Below are positions 47,013-55,250 of a stretch of 64,000 nt of DNA, in pieces. Position 1 is the first letter of the stretch. Each line of letters opens with the position of its first letter. A program made the translations under genes and the position numbers. The stretch comes from Salipiger mangrovisoli (GTDB taxonomy: Bacteria; Pseudomonadota; Alphaproteobacteria; Rhodobacterales; Rhodobacteraceae): assembly GCF_015223355.1 (NCBI RefSeq), contig NZ_JADFFK010000002.1:248001-312000 (forward strand), read 5' to 3'. A model generated the notes under the pieces. The model did no database searches and was not told the origin of the DNA. It saw only the letters and a program-made list of their open reading frames with translations.

Positions 47013-47064
47013 CCGAAATCTTCGCGCAGCGCGCCTGAGCGCGCCTGAGCGCGACAGGACGCAC

Positions 47065-48135
47065 TCAGCGCGACAGGCCGCCGTGCAGCGTCGGCATGTC
47101 CAGCGACGCAAAGCCGTAGTGCCGCAGCCAGCGCAGGTCCGAATCGAAGAAGGCGCGCAGGTCCGGGATGCCGTATTTCAGCATGGCGATCCGGTCGATG
47201 CCCATGCCGAAGGCAAAGCCCTGCCATTCGTTGGGGTCGATGCCGCCGGCCTGCAGCACCTTGGGGTGCACCATGCCCGAGCCCAGAACCTCCAGCCAGT
47301 CGTCGCCTTCGCCCACGGTGACCGAGCCGTCCTTCCACTGGCACTGGATGTCCACCTCGGCCGAAGGCTCGGTGAAGGGGAAATGCGAGGCGCGGAAGCG
47401 GGTCTTTACCGAACGGCCGAAATAAGCCGAGAAGAACTCTTCCAGAACCCACTTGAGGTTCGCCATCGAGATATCCTTGTCGATGGCAAGCCCCTCGACC
47501 TGGTGGAACATCGGCGTGTGGGTCTGGTCGTAATCGGCGCGGTAGACGCGGCCCGGGCAGATGATCCGGGTTGGCGCGCCACCGGCTTCCATCGAGCGGA
47601 TCTGCACCGGCGAGGTATGGGTGCGCAGCACGTGCGGCGGGCGCTCGTCGCCTTCCGCGCGGTGCATGTAGAAGGTGTCCATCTCGGCGCGGGCCGGGTG
47701 GTGGCCGGGGATGTTCAGCGCGTCGAAGTTATACCAGTCGGTCTCGACCTGCGGCCCCTCGGCGACGGCAAAGCCCATGTCGGCGAAGATCGCGGTGCAC
47801 TCTTCCCAGACCTGGCTCACCGGGTGGATGCTGCCGACACGCCTTGTGCGGCCGGGCAGGGTGACGTCCAGCCATTCCGCCTGCAGCCGCTCGTTCAGCG
47901 CCGCATCGGCCAGCGCCGCCTTCTTGGCGCCGAGCGCGGCGTTGATCTCGTCCTTCAGCGCGTTCAGCTTCGGCCCCATGAGCTGCCGCTCCTCGGGGCT
48001 CATCTTGCCCAGCTCGCGCATCTGCAGGCTGATCTCGCCCTTCTTGCCCACGGCCTGCACCCGCAAATCCTCAAGCGCGGATTCGTCCGCGGCCTTGCCA
48101 ATCAGGTCGATATACTTGTCGCGCAGGTCGTCCAT
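47065..48135 (-). CDS. pheS: Phenylalanine--tRNA ligase alpha subunit
   Basis: Catalytic subunit of the alpha2-beta2 class II enzyme charging tRNA-Phe. At 356 residues it is full length, with N-terminal coiled coil (about 1-85), motif 1 [12 protein letters not shown], motif 2 [25 protein letters not shown] and motif 3 [14 protein letters not shown]. The ATG at 48135 is the family start. The partner gene pheT is not next to it in this window, which is unusual. Confidence 0.96.
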   Translation of the reverse strand: MDDLRDKYIDLIGKAADESALEDLRVQAVGKKGEISLQMRELGKMSPEERQLMGPKLNALKDEINAALGAKKAALADAALNERLQAEWLDVTLPGRTRRVGSIHPVSQVWEECTAIFADMGFAVAEGPQVETDWYNFDALNIPGHHPARAEMDTFYMHRAEGDERPPHVLRTHTSPVQIRSMEAGGAPTRIICPGRVYRADYDQTHTPMFHQVEGLAIDKDISMANLKWVLEEFFSAYFGRSVKTRFRASHFPFTEPSAEVDIQCQWKDGSVTVGEGDDWLEVLGSGMVHPKVLQAGGIDPNEWQGFAFGMGIDRIAMLKYGIPDLRAFFDSDLRWLRHYGFASLDMPTLHGGLSR

Positions 48136-48218
48136 TCCGGGCCTCTTCCGAGCATTTCTTCGGGTCCGTCCACTACCGGCTGCGGGACGCGCGCGCAAGC
48201 CTGCGCGCCGCCCGCCGC

Positions 48219-48288
48219 GTTCTTCTAGGTGCAAATATCCCGGGGGAGCTGCCGCAGGCAGCGGGGGCAGAGCCCCCGGAGAGGCGGG
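48219..48288 (+). repeat. Dispersed intergenic repeat, copy 4
   Basis: Reads TTCTTCTAGGTGC, AAATATCCCGGGGGAG, CTGCCGCAGGCAG and the hairpin GGGGGCAGAGCCCCC. It lies between the pheS start and the rplT terminator and closely matches the copy at 30.8 kb. Confidence 0.65.
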
Positions 48289-48289
48289 A

Positions 48290-48325
48290 AAAACGAAAAA
48301 CGCCGCCCCCGAAGGAGCGGCGTTT
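48290..48325 (-). terminator. Rho-independent terminator after rplT
   Basis: On the minus strand AAACGCCGC, loop TCCTTCGGGG, GCGGCGTTT, then TTCGTTTTT. It separates rpmI-rplT from pheS. Confidence 0.88.
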
Positions 48326-48349
48326 CCGAAAGTCAGCCTCTGGCGCCGA

Positions 48350-48715
48350 TCAGGCGGCCAGCGCGCCCTTCGCCTGGTCGACGATGGCGTTGAAGGCTTC
48401 CGGCTCGTGCACGGCGAGGTCCGCCAGCACTTTACGGTCGACTTCGATGCCAGCCAGGTTCAGGCCGTTGATGAACTTCGAGTAGGTCAGAGCCTCGTCA
48501 TGCGCGCGCACGGCCGCGTTGATCCGCTGGATCCACAGCGCGCGGAAATTGCGCTTGCGGTTCTTGCGGTCGCGGGTCGCGTACTGGTTGGCCTTGTCGA
48601 CGGCCTGGGCTGCAACCTTGAAGGTGTTCTTGCGGCGGCCGTAGTAACCTTTGGCTGCCTTGATGACCTTCTTGTGACGGGCGTGGGTGACGACACCACC
48701 TTTGACTCGTGCCAT
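48350..48715 (-). CDS. rplT: 50S ribosomal protein L20
   Basis: A 121-residue ribosomal protein, essential early in 50S assembly and in other bacteria a repressor of its own operon. Typical [27 protein letters not shown] start and [14 protein letters not shown] near the C-terminus. Follows rpmI by 17 bases. Confidence 0.98.
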   Translation of the reverse strand: MARVKGGVVTHARHKKVIKAAKGYYGRRKNTFKVAAQAVDKANQYATRDRKNRKRNFRALWIQRINAAVRAHDEALTYSKFINGLNLAGIEVDRKVLADLAVHEPEAFNAIVDQAKGALAA

Positions 48716-48732
48716 TGTTCAGCTCTCCTATA

Positions 48733-48933
48733 TCAGCGGTCGTAGGGCATGTAGCCCTTGACGATTTTCGCGTCGGGAGCCGACAGCGTGGTCGTGCCGC
48801 GCGCGTCGCGGATGAATTTCGTGGTGCGCTTGATCATGCCGTGGCGCTTGCCTGCCTGACCAGCGACGATCTTGCCGGTCGCGGTGACCTTGAAGCGCTT
48901 CTTGGCGCTCGACTTCGTCTTCATCTTGGGCAT
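48733..48933 (-). CDS. rpmI: 50S ribosomal protein L35
   Basis: A 66-residue ribosomal protein with the canonical [21 protein letters not shown] start. The ATG at 48933 follows AAGGAGA. infC is not upstream, so rpmI-rplT is transcribed from its own promoter in the 48934-49070 spacer. Confidence 0.97.
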   Translation of the reverse strand: MPKMKTKSSAKKRFKVTATGKIVAGQAGKRHGMIKRTTKFIRDARGTTTLSAPDAKIVKGYMPYDR

Positions 48934-48978
48934 TTTCGTCTCCTTAACGAAGTGCGTACAGGCGCGACTCGGCATGCC

Positions 48979-49036
48979 GCAATGGGCCGGCCGCGCGGTT
49001 AGAGGCGCCCCTATAGGCGGCGAAGGCGGCCATTGC
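48979..49036 (-). promoter_or_regulatory. Possible structured leader of rpmI-rplT
   Basis: GCAATGG at 48979-48985 and CCATTGC at 49030-49036 are complementary, with further CCG/CGG pairing inside. The stem would lie about 45-105 bases upstream of the L35 start codon if transcription begins at or before 49036. L20-dependent leaders exist in other phyla; a match here is conjecture. Confidence 0.3.
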
Positions 49037-49070
49037 AAGCGTGAAACGCGCCGCGGAGGGGCGTTGCGCT

Positions 49071-50393
49071 TCAGGCGGCTGCCTGTCCGCCGGCGCCGCT
49101 GCGCCGGGGCGCAGGCTGCGGCGGAAGCGGTCCCGCGCTGCTGGATCGCCCCGCCACGGTCTCGGTCTGAAACTCGGATATCTTGCTGTTGATCGCCGCA
49201 ACGCGGGCCTGAAGCGCGCGCATGTGGTCGGCCGCGCGGCTCACCGCCGCGGCATTCTCCTGCGTGATCGTATCGAGCTGCTGTTGCACCGAGCCCACCT
49301 GCGACACGGAATCGCTCTGCTCGCCCGTGGCCTGCTCGATCCTTGCGAAGCCGGCGACCAGCGCCGCCATCGTCGCGACCAGCTCGGCGAGGCTGGTGTC
49401 CATTCTGTCGGAGCGTTGCGAGATGATCTGCACCCTGCTCACGATCTCCTTGATCGTGGCGGCCACTTCGCCGGCGGCCGTGGTGGTCTGTTCGGCAAGC
49501 GCGCGGACTTCGGTGGCCACCACGCCGAAGCCACGACCATAGTCTTCGGCCCGCGCCGCTTCGACCGAGGCGTTGAGTGCCAGCAGCTTGGTCTGCAGCG
49601 CAATCTTGTCGATCACATTGACGAAGTTCCGGATTTGACCGGTGCTTTCATCCACCTCGGCGATGGCGTCACGGGTGCGGCGGACCTCGTCCTGGGCGCC
49701 GCGGACGCGTTGATCGGCCAGTTCCGCGGACCGCGCCGAGTCGCGGGCGTTGCGCGCCGTGTCGGCGACGGCTTCGGTCAGCTCGGTCAGCGAGGCGGTG
49801 TTCTCCTCGAGCGAGGCGGCCTGGGTCATCGTTCGCTCGGAGAGGCTGTCGAAGGTCTGGCGCAGCTCGGCGGCCATCGTTTCGAGCGCCCCGGTGTCGC
49901 TGCCGATGCCGGTGAACAGCCGATCGAGCAGGGCGTCGCGGTCCTGTGCGGCGCGCGCGGCCTGCGCGGCGAAAAAATGGTCGATCGTGACGGCGGCATC
50001 GCACATGGTGGCAAGCTGCACCAGCGCCGTCGCGGTCGGCAGATCGATGGGTAGCGGCGTGGTACAGCCCATCACGAGCCCGAGGATCCCGGCCTGATAG
50101 TGCGCATAGCCGATCATATAGGCCGGATAGTCGAGCCCCGCCTCGATGAGGTTGCGGGCGATGCCGGCCTGCACCGCGGCATACTCACGCGAGAACTCGC
50201 CACGAAGAATGAAGCCGAACTTCTGCCGCTCGACCGCCACTGTTTCTGCGGGCACATCTTCCGGCGCGATGTTGAGTGCCGCGGCATAAACCCGGCGAAT
50301 CATCGGATCGAACCCCGGAGCGATGACGCCGTGCAGCGCCGCACCCTGGCGCTTTTTCTCGTCGGACCAGCTGCCGGGAATCGCGGGATGCAT
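49071..50393 (-). CDS. Soluble globin-like sensor chemoreceptor
   Basis: A 440-residue methyl-accepting chemotaxis-type protein without transmembrane segments. The N-terminal domain (about 15-160) looks like a protoglobin sensor; the C-terminal signalling domain (about 190-420) contains the hairpin tip [37 protein letters not shown]. The segment where globin-coupled sensors carry the proximal heme histidine reads [17 protein letters not shown] (80-96) without a histidine, so heme binding is doubtful. The ATG at 50393 follows GGAGG; 50417 is an alternative. Confidence 0.75.
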   Translation of the reverse strand: MHPAIPGSWSDEKKRQGAALHGVIAPGFDPMIRRVYAAALNIAPEDVPAETVAVERQKFGFILRGEFSREYAAVQAGIARNLIEAGLDYPAYMIGYAHYQAGILGLVMGCTTPLPIDLPTATALVQLATMCDAAVTIDHFFAAQAARAAQDRDALLDRLFTGIGSDTGALETMAAELRQTFDSLSERTMTQAASLEENTASLTELTEAVADTARNARDSARSAELADQRVRGAQDEVRRTRDAIAEVDESTGQIRNFVNVIDKIALQTKLLALNASVEAARAEDYGRGFGVVATEVRALAEQTTTAAGEVAATIKEIVSRVQIISQRSDRMDTSLAELVATMAALVAGFARIEQATGEQSDSVSQVGSVQQQLDTITQENAAAVSRAADHMRALQARVAAINSKISEFQTETVAGRSSSAGPLPPQPAPRRSGAGGQAAA

Positions 50394-50443
50394 GGGGCCT
50401 CCAGATCGTTCGGGCATAGCCTAATCGGCACCCCCTAATCCGG

Positions 50444-50480
50444 AGTAAAGCCGCGCCCGTCCCAAGAGGGCGGGCGCGGC
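50444..50480 (-). terminator. Terminator-like hairpin after pyk
   Basis: On the minus strand GCCGCGCCCG and CGGGCGCGGC pair around CCCTCTTGGGA-type sequence, followed by TTTACT. Long stem, modest T content. Confidence 0.65.
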
Positions 50481-50487
50481 AGGGCGA

Positions 50488-51933
50488 TCATTCGGGATCG
50501 GTCGAGTAGATCAGCCGCTCGTCGCAGGGGGCCACGCGCAGGATGTTGGTCGTGCCCGACATGTTGAAGGGCACGCCCGCGGTCACCACGATCTGATCCT
50601 CGGTGCCGGCATAGCCCTGTGCCCGCGCGGCGCGCGCGGCATTTACCACAGCCTGCTTGAAGCGCTCGAGCTCGCCGGTCATCACGCAGTTGGTGCCCCA
50701 TGTCAGCGAAAGCCGCCGCGCCGTGCCACGCAGCGAGGTCATGGCGATGATCGGCACCCGCGGGCGTTCGCGCGCGACCAGCGCGGCGGTCGTGCCCGAG
50801 GAGGTGAAGCAGCAGATCGCCTTGACGTTGGCGGTCTCGGCGATCTCGCGGGCGGCGGCAACGATGCCATCGGCGACGGTGGTGCGCGCGATGTTGCGCG
50901 ACGCCTCGATCACCTCGGTGTAGGTCGGGTCGTTCTCGACGCTGATGGCCACGTTGTTCATCGTCGTCACCGCCTCGACCGGGTACTGCCCGGCGGCGGA
51001 TTCGGCCGAAAGCATCACCGCATCGGCGCCTTCGTAGATCGCGGTGGCCACGTCCGAGACCTCGGCGCGGGTCGGCATCGGGCTCTCGATCATCGATTCG
51101 AGCATCTGCGTCGCCACGATCACCGGCTTGCCGGCGGCGCGGCACTTTCGGATCAGCCGCTTCTGGATCGGCGGGACCGCCTGTACCGGCAGTTCGACGC
51201 CAAGATCGCCGCGCGCCACCATCACCCCGTCCGACACCGCGAGAATCTCGTCAAAGGCCTTCACCGCCGAGGGCTTCTCGATCTTCGACAGGATCGCGGC
51301 GCGGCCGTCGCAAAGCTTGCGCGCCTCTTCCACGTCCTCGGGGCGCTGCACGAAACTCAGCGCCAGCCAGTCAACGCCGAGCGCCGCGGCGAACTCGAGG
51401 TCGTGCCTGTCCTTCTCGGAGAGCGCCGCCAGAGGCAGCACCACATCGGGCACGTTCACCCCCTTGCGGTTGGAGATGGTGCCGCCCGCCTCGATGATGC
51501 AGTTCGCGAAGTCCTCGCCGCATTCCTCGACCCGCAGGCGGATCTTGCCGTCGTTCACCAGCAGGTGCGCGCCGACGCCGAGCGCCTGGAAAATCTCAGG
51601 GTGGGGCAGGCAGACACGCTTGTCCGTGCCCGGCGCGTCATCGAGGTCGAGGCGGAAGGTCTCGCCCCATTCGAGCTCTTCCGAGCCATTGGCGAACTCG
51701 CCCACGCGCAGCTTCGGACCCTGCAGGTCGGCGAGGATGGCGATCGGGCTGTCGAGGTCCTTCTCCACCTGCCGGATGGCGCGGTGCAGCTTGGTGATGT
51801 CCTCATGGCTGCCGTGGCTCATGTTCAGCCGGAACACGTCCGCCCCGGCCTCATGCAGCGTGCGGATCATTTCATAGGTATTGCTTGCCGGGCCAAGCGT
51901 GGCCACGATCTTCACTTTGCGCAAACGTCTCAT
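50488..51933 (-). CDS. pyk: Pyruvate kinase
   Basis: Glycolytic enzyme transferring phosphate from phosphoenolpyruvate to ADP. The 481-residue protein begins MRRLRKVKIVATLGPAS with the FRLNMSHGSHED loop, the active-site lysine region AAILSKIEKPSAV, GDLGVE, and VATQMLESMIESPMPTRAEVSDVA; the C-terminal allosteric domain is present. Terminated by a hairpin. Its upstream region is shared with the divergent amidohydrolase gene. Confidence 0.96.
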   Translation of the reverse strand: MRRLRKVKIVATLGPASNTYEMIRTLHEAGADVFRLNMSHGSHEDITKLHRAIRQVEKDLDSPIAILADLQGPKLRVGEFANGSEELEWGETFRLDLDDAPGTDKRVCLPHPEIFQALGVGAHLLVNDGKIRLRVEECGEDFANCIIEAGGTISNRKGVNVPDVVLPLAALSEKDRHDLEFAAALGVDWLALSFVQRPEDVEEARKLCDGRAAILSKIEKPSAVKAFDEILAVSDGVMVARGDLGVELPVQAVPPIQKRLIRKCRAAGKPVIVATQMLESMIESPMPTRAEVSDVATAIYEGADAVMLSAESAAGQYPVEAVTTMNNVAISVENDPTYTEVIEASRNIARTTVADGIVAAAREIAETANVKAICCFTSSGTTAALVARERPRVPIIAMTSLRGTARRLSLTWGTNCVMTGELERFKQAVVNAARAARAQGYAGTEDQIVVTAGVPFNMSGTTNILRVAPCDERLIYSTDPE

Positions 51934-52015
51934 CTGGAACTCCTGGACCTCCTGCCCGCGGCCGGGTCCGGCCGTCGTTCTCGGGTTTTTCCCGGTTCAA
52001 CCTAATGGCTCAACC

Positions 52016-52072
52016 TTGACCCTTCCACCATTGATATTCTGTTAAGGTTATCGCTAACAGTTGCCAACCTTA
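52016..52072 (+). promoter_or_regulatory. Promoter region with nested dyads upstream of the amidohydrolase
   Basis: TTGACC at 52016-52021 is a candidate -35 box with CTGTTA (52039-52044) at 17 bases. That -10 candidate is also the left arm of an inverted repeat, CTGTTA-N10-TAACAG (52039-52060), and interlocks with a second dyad, AAGGTT (52044-52049) with AACCTT (52066-52071). A repressor binding here would cover the -10 region. Confidence 0.4.
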
Positions 52073-52132
52073 TTGCGGAATTCCCTTCCCGACGCAACTG
52101 ATCTAGACATGTCGGCAAACTGCGAAGCACAG

Positions 52133-52870
52133 ATGACCCACATGCCATTTCACATCGAGGGGGCGGCGCGCAAAGGCCGGTTTCTCGTCACCTGCGACCA
52201 TGCGACCAATAGCGTGCCGGCGGAACTGGGGGGAAGCCTCGGACTGCCGCCAGAGGACATGGCGCGCCATATTGCCTATGACATAGGCGCGCTGGGAACC
52301 GCGCGGGCGCTGGCCGAGGCGATGGACAGCCCGCTTGTCTGGTCCGACTTCTCGCGGCTGGTGATCGACCCGAACCGCGGCGAGGACGATCCGACGCTGC
52401 TCATGCGGCTCTACGACGGCTCGATCATCCCCGGCAACCGCCACGCGGATGAGACCGAACGCCAGCGCCGGATCGCGGCCTACTGGCGCCCCTATCACGA
52501 GGCCGTGGCTGGCCTGCTCGCCGCGCGGCCCGAACTGGCGCTGGTCTCGGTGCATTCCTTCACCCCGCAGCTGCGCGGAAGGCTGCCCCGGCCGTGGCAT
52601 GTCGGTATCCTGCACGCCTGGGATGCGCGGCTCTCGGATGCGCTGATTGATCTTCTGTCGGCGCAGCCCGATCTCGTGGTTGGGCGCAACGCGCCCTATC
52701 CCGGCCATCTGCCGGGCGACGCGGTGCACCGCCACGCGCTGAAGCACGGCCGCCACAACACGCTGATCGAAGTGCGCAACGATCTGATCGCGGAGCCCGA
52801 AGCGCAGCAGCACTGGGGCCGCCGCCTCGCGCCGCTGCTGAAGGCCGCGCTCGCCCACGCCCCCGACTGA
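52133..52870 (+). CDS. N-formylglutamate amidohydrolase family protein
   Basis: Zinc-dependent amidohydrolase releasing formate and glutamate from N-formylglutamate (HutG-like), or a related deformylase. Conserved VTCDHATNSVP, DIGALGTARALAEAM, WSDFSRLVIDPNR, VSVHSFTP and IEVRNDLI segments are present in 245 residues. The start is uncertain: I take 52133 because MTHMPFHIEG resembles family N-termini, but ATG 52109 and TTG 52061 are in frame. A histidine-utilisation context is not present, so the true substrate is open. DUF1244 follows 12 bases later. Confidence 0.85.
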   Translation: MTHMPFHIEGAARKGRFLVTCDHATNSVPAELGGSLGLPPEDMARHIAYDIGALGTARALAEAMDSPLVWSDFSRLVIDPNRGEDDPTLLMRLYDGSIIPGNRHADETERQRRIAAYWRPYHEAVAGLLAARPELALVSVHSFTPQLRGRLPRPWHVGILHAWDARLSDALIDLLSAQPDLVVGRNAPYPGHLPGDAVHRHALKHGRHNTLIEVRNDLIAEPEAQQHWGRRLAPLLKAALAHAPD

Positions 52871-52882
52871 GAGGAGAGACCC

Positions 52883-53197
52883 ATGGACGACACCACCCGC
52901 ACCGAGCTCGAGGCCGCCGCCTTCCGCCGCCTGCGCCAGCACCTTATGCAAGACCGTCCCGATGTTCAGAACATCGACCTGATGAACCTCGCCGGCTTCT
53001 GCCGCAATTGCCTGTCGCGCTGGTACGAGGAAGCCGCCACCGAGCGTGGCATCCCGATGAGCAAGGCCGAGGCGCGCGAGGTCTTCTACGGCATGCCCTA
53101 TGACGACTGGCGCGCGCAGAACCAGACCGAGGCCGGCCCGGAAAAACAGGCCGCCTTCGAGAAGGCCTTCGAGGAAAACGTCACCTCGAAGACTTGA
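52883..53197 (+). CDS. DUF1244 family protein
   Basis: A 104-residue soluble protein with the DUF1244 signature HLMQDRPDVQNIDLMNLAGFCRNCLSRWY and the FYGMPYDDWRA segment. The single CRNC pair might bind a metal. GAGAGGAGA precedes the ATG and it probably shares an mRNA with the amidohydrolase gene. Function is unknown. Confidence 0.9.
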   Translation: MDDTTRTELEAAAFRRLRQHLMQDRPDVQNIDLMNLAGFCRNCLSRWYEEAATERGIPMSKAEAREVFYGMPYDDWRAQNQTEAGPEKQAAFEKAFEENVTSKT

Positions 53198-53212
53198 GCC
53201 GCTGCGCCGGCC

Positions 53213-53275
53213 CCTTCTTCTGGGTCGAAATATCCCACGGGGGTCCGGGGGTGTGAAACCCCCGGTCCTGCCGTT
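53213..53275 (+). repeat. Dispersed intergenic repeat, copy 5
   Basis: Reads CTTCTTCTGGGTCG, AAATATCCCACGGGGG, then a hairpin CCGGGGGT-GTGAA-ACCCCCGG. It lies between the convergent DUF1244 and Rieske genes. The middle block differs from the other copies, while the flanking core and the GC stem are kept. Confidence 0.6.
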
Positions 53276-53281
53276 TCCGGC

Positions 53282-54412
53282 TCAGAGTGTCGCCGGGATC
53301 TTCGCGGCGATCCAGCGGGCGAACTCGTAGTTCGGCCGCTCAAGATGCGACAGCGCGCCCGGTGTGGCGAAGCGCGATTGCAGGCCTTTCCACACCCGTT
53401 CGGTGCAGCCCCGGTCCTCGTCGTTGACCGCGTCGAGAAGCGCCTTCAGCGCGGCGAAATGCGCGGTCGCTTCGGGGTCTGCCACGAAATCCGGATGCAG
53501 CCCGCCGCCGAAGAGGATCTTCACGTGGCCCGGCCCGTCGGGCGTCAGGCTCAGGTACCAGAAATACCCCGGCGTCAGGGTGATCAGCAGCGAGGGGTAG
53601 ATCGCCAGCAGCCAGGTGCGATACCGCTCCTCGCCCTGCAGCGTGGTGTTGCCGGGGTGGGCGATCGACAGGGCGATCGAGTCGTCCTTCAGGATGTGGT
53701 GGTAGTTGAACCCCTCGAACCCCTCTGGGCAGGTCATCTTCTTCAGATCCACCGCGCCGCCGATGGTGCCGCCGTGACACATCGGCAGGTGGTAGCTCTC
53801 CATGAAGTTCTCGGCGAGGATCTTCCAGTTGGTGTCCCAGCGGTGCTCCTCGCGGAAGGTCTCGACGTAGTCTTCCATCCGCAGGTAGCCGACCAGGTCA
53901 TCGACCTCGCGCAGCGCGTCGCCGGGCTCGGGCAGGGCGGGGTCGAGAGTCACCATGATCCAGCCCTTCCAGTCCACGCAGCGCACGGCGGGCAGCCGGG
54001 TCTGCTCCTTGCAGAAGCTCGTGTTCAGGTCCATCGCGGGGGCGCCCCGCAGCGAGCCGTCGAGGTTGTAGCTCCAGGCGTGGTAGGGGCAGGTGATCGT
54101 GCGGGTGTTGCCGCGCCCCTCCAGCAGCACCGACATGCGGTGGCGACAGACGTTGGACAGCGCGCGCAGCGCGCCGTCCCGGTCGCGCAGGACGATGATC
54201 GGCTCTCCCGAAATCTCCATGGTCAGGAAATCGCCCGGCGCTTTCAGGGTGTCCGCCCGCCCCGCACAGAGCCAGCTCTTGGCAAACACGTGCTCCTGCT
54301 CCAGCGCCAGGAAGGCATCGGAAGTGTAGACCGAGACCGGCATGGCCTGCGCCCTCTCGAAGGGCACGGCGACATTGGCGCGCAGCTCTGCAGCGGGATC
54401 GTGGAGGGTCAT
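53282..54412 (-). CDS. Rieske-type ring-hydroxylating oxygenase alpha subunit
   Basis: A 376-residue oxygenase component with an N-terminal Rieske [2Fe-2S] domain (C89, H91, C108, H111) and a C-terminal catalytic domain with mononuclear iron ligands H208 and H213 in ENFMESYHLPMCH. No reductase or ferredoxin gene is adjacent. The family includes aromatic dioxygenases and N-demethylating or choline/betaine-type monooxygenases; the substrate cannot be assigned. It is divergent from a GST gene across 210 bases. Confidence 0.88.
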   Translation of the reverse strand: MTLHDPAAELRANVAVPFERAQAMPVSVYTSDAFLALEQEHVFAKSWLCAGRADTLKAPGDFLTMEISGEPIIVLRDRDGALRALSNVCRHRMSVLLEGRGNTRTITCPYHAWSYNLDGSLRGAPAMDLNTSFCKEQTRLPAVRCVDWKGWIMVTLDPALPEPGDALREVDDLVGYLRMEDYVETFREEHRWDTNWKILAENFMESYHLPMCHGGTIGGAVDLKKMTCPEGFEGFNYHHILKDDSIALSIAHPGNTTLQGEERYRTWLLAIYPSLLITLTPGYFWYLSLTPDGPGHVKILFGGGLHPDFVADPEATAHFAALKALLDAVNDEDRGCTERVWKGLQSRFATPGALSHLERPNYEFARWIAAKIPATL

Positions 54413-54622
54413 TCTGTGCTCCGATGCGACTCCGGGGAGCCGTCTAGAAACCGTTGATAGACGGCGCGCACCGAGCCCGCAAAACGCGCGCCCGTCAAGT
54501 CAAACCGGCGTGCCCCTCCAGCGCGCCATCACGCGCCGTGATCGGGGAGCGCACGAAACACCGTTTGACCGCCCCCGCGGGGACGGCATTTCTTGTGGGC
54601 GAACAAGCACGGGACAGCACGC

Positions 54623-55240
54623 ATGACGACGATCACCCTCTATGGACATCCCGACAGTGGCCACGCCTGCAAGGTGGCGCTGGCCCTCGCCCTTGCGGGG
54701 ATCGATCACGAAACCGTCTTCGTGGACATCTGGGCCGCGCCCGAGACGCGCCCCGCCGCCTTTCTTGCTGCCAGCCCGCTGGCGCAGGTTCCCGCGCTGG
54801 TGATCGGTGACGAGACGATGACGCAGTCGGGGGCGATCCTGCTCGAGATCGCCCGCCGCTGGCAGGTGCTGGGCGGCGAGAGCGCCGCCGGGATGCGGCG
54901 CGGCGCCGAGCTGCTGATGTGGGAGGCGAACCGCATCGGCATGTGCGTCCCGCAGCTCGTCGAGTCGCGTCGTCCGGGAGGCGAGGTCTTCCCAGAGGGC
55001 GCGATCGCCTGGCTCACCGGGCGGTTCGAGACCGACCGGCAGAACTTCGACCGGCTGCTGGGGGCGGGGCCTTTCTTCCATGGCGGTGCACCGGGGATCG
55101 GCGACTGCGCCATCTGGGGATACGTGCAGTGGCTGGAGAAGGCCGGGCTCGCGCCCTCTGACGCGATGGCGGGCTGGATCGCGCGGATGGTGGGCCTGCC
55201 GCAGATGCGCGCCGGCGGCGAGGACTGGTTCCCCGCCTGA
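54623..55240 (+). CDS. Glutathione S-transferase family protein
   Basis: A 205-residue GST: N-terminal thioredoxin fold (about 1-77; YGHPDSGHACKVALALALAG, then the cis-proline in AQVPALVIGDETMTQSGAIL) and helical C-terminal domain with GPFFHGGAPGIGDCAIWGYV, the N-capping-box region. The Ser/Cys near residues 10-13 may be catalytic. The ATG at 54623 gives the standard start. Its substrate and link to the Rieske oxygenase are unknown. Confidence 0.87.
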   Translation: MTTITLYGHPDSGHACKVALALALAGIDHETVFVDIWAAPETRPAAFLAASPLAQVPALVIGDETMTQSGAILLEIARRWQVLGGESAAGMRRGAELLMWEANRIGMCVPQLVESRRPGGEVFPEGAIAWLTGRFETDRQNFDRLLGAGPFFHGGAPGIGDCAIWGYVQWLEKAGLAPSDAMAGWIARMVGLPQMRAGGEDWFPA

Positions 55241-55250
55241 GGCGCAGCAC

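Noticed and set aside
54490-54573. GTCAAAC-like inverted motifs in the spacer between the Rieske and GST genes
   Set aside because: Only about seven matching bases, over 50 bases apart; too weak to call an operator.
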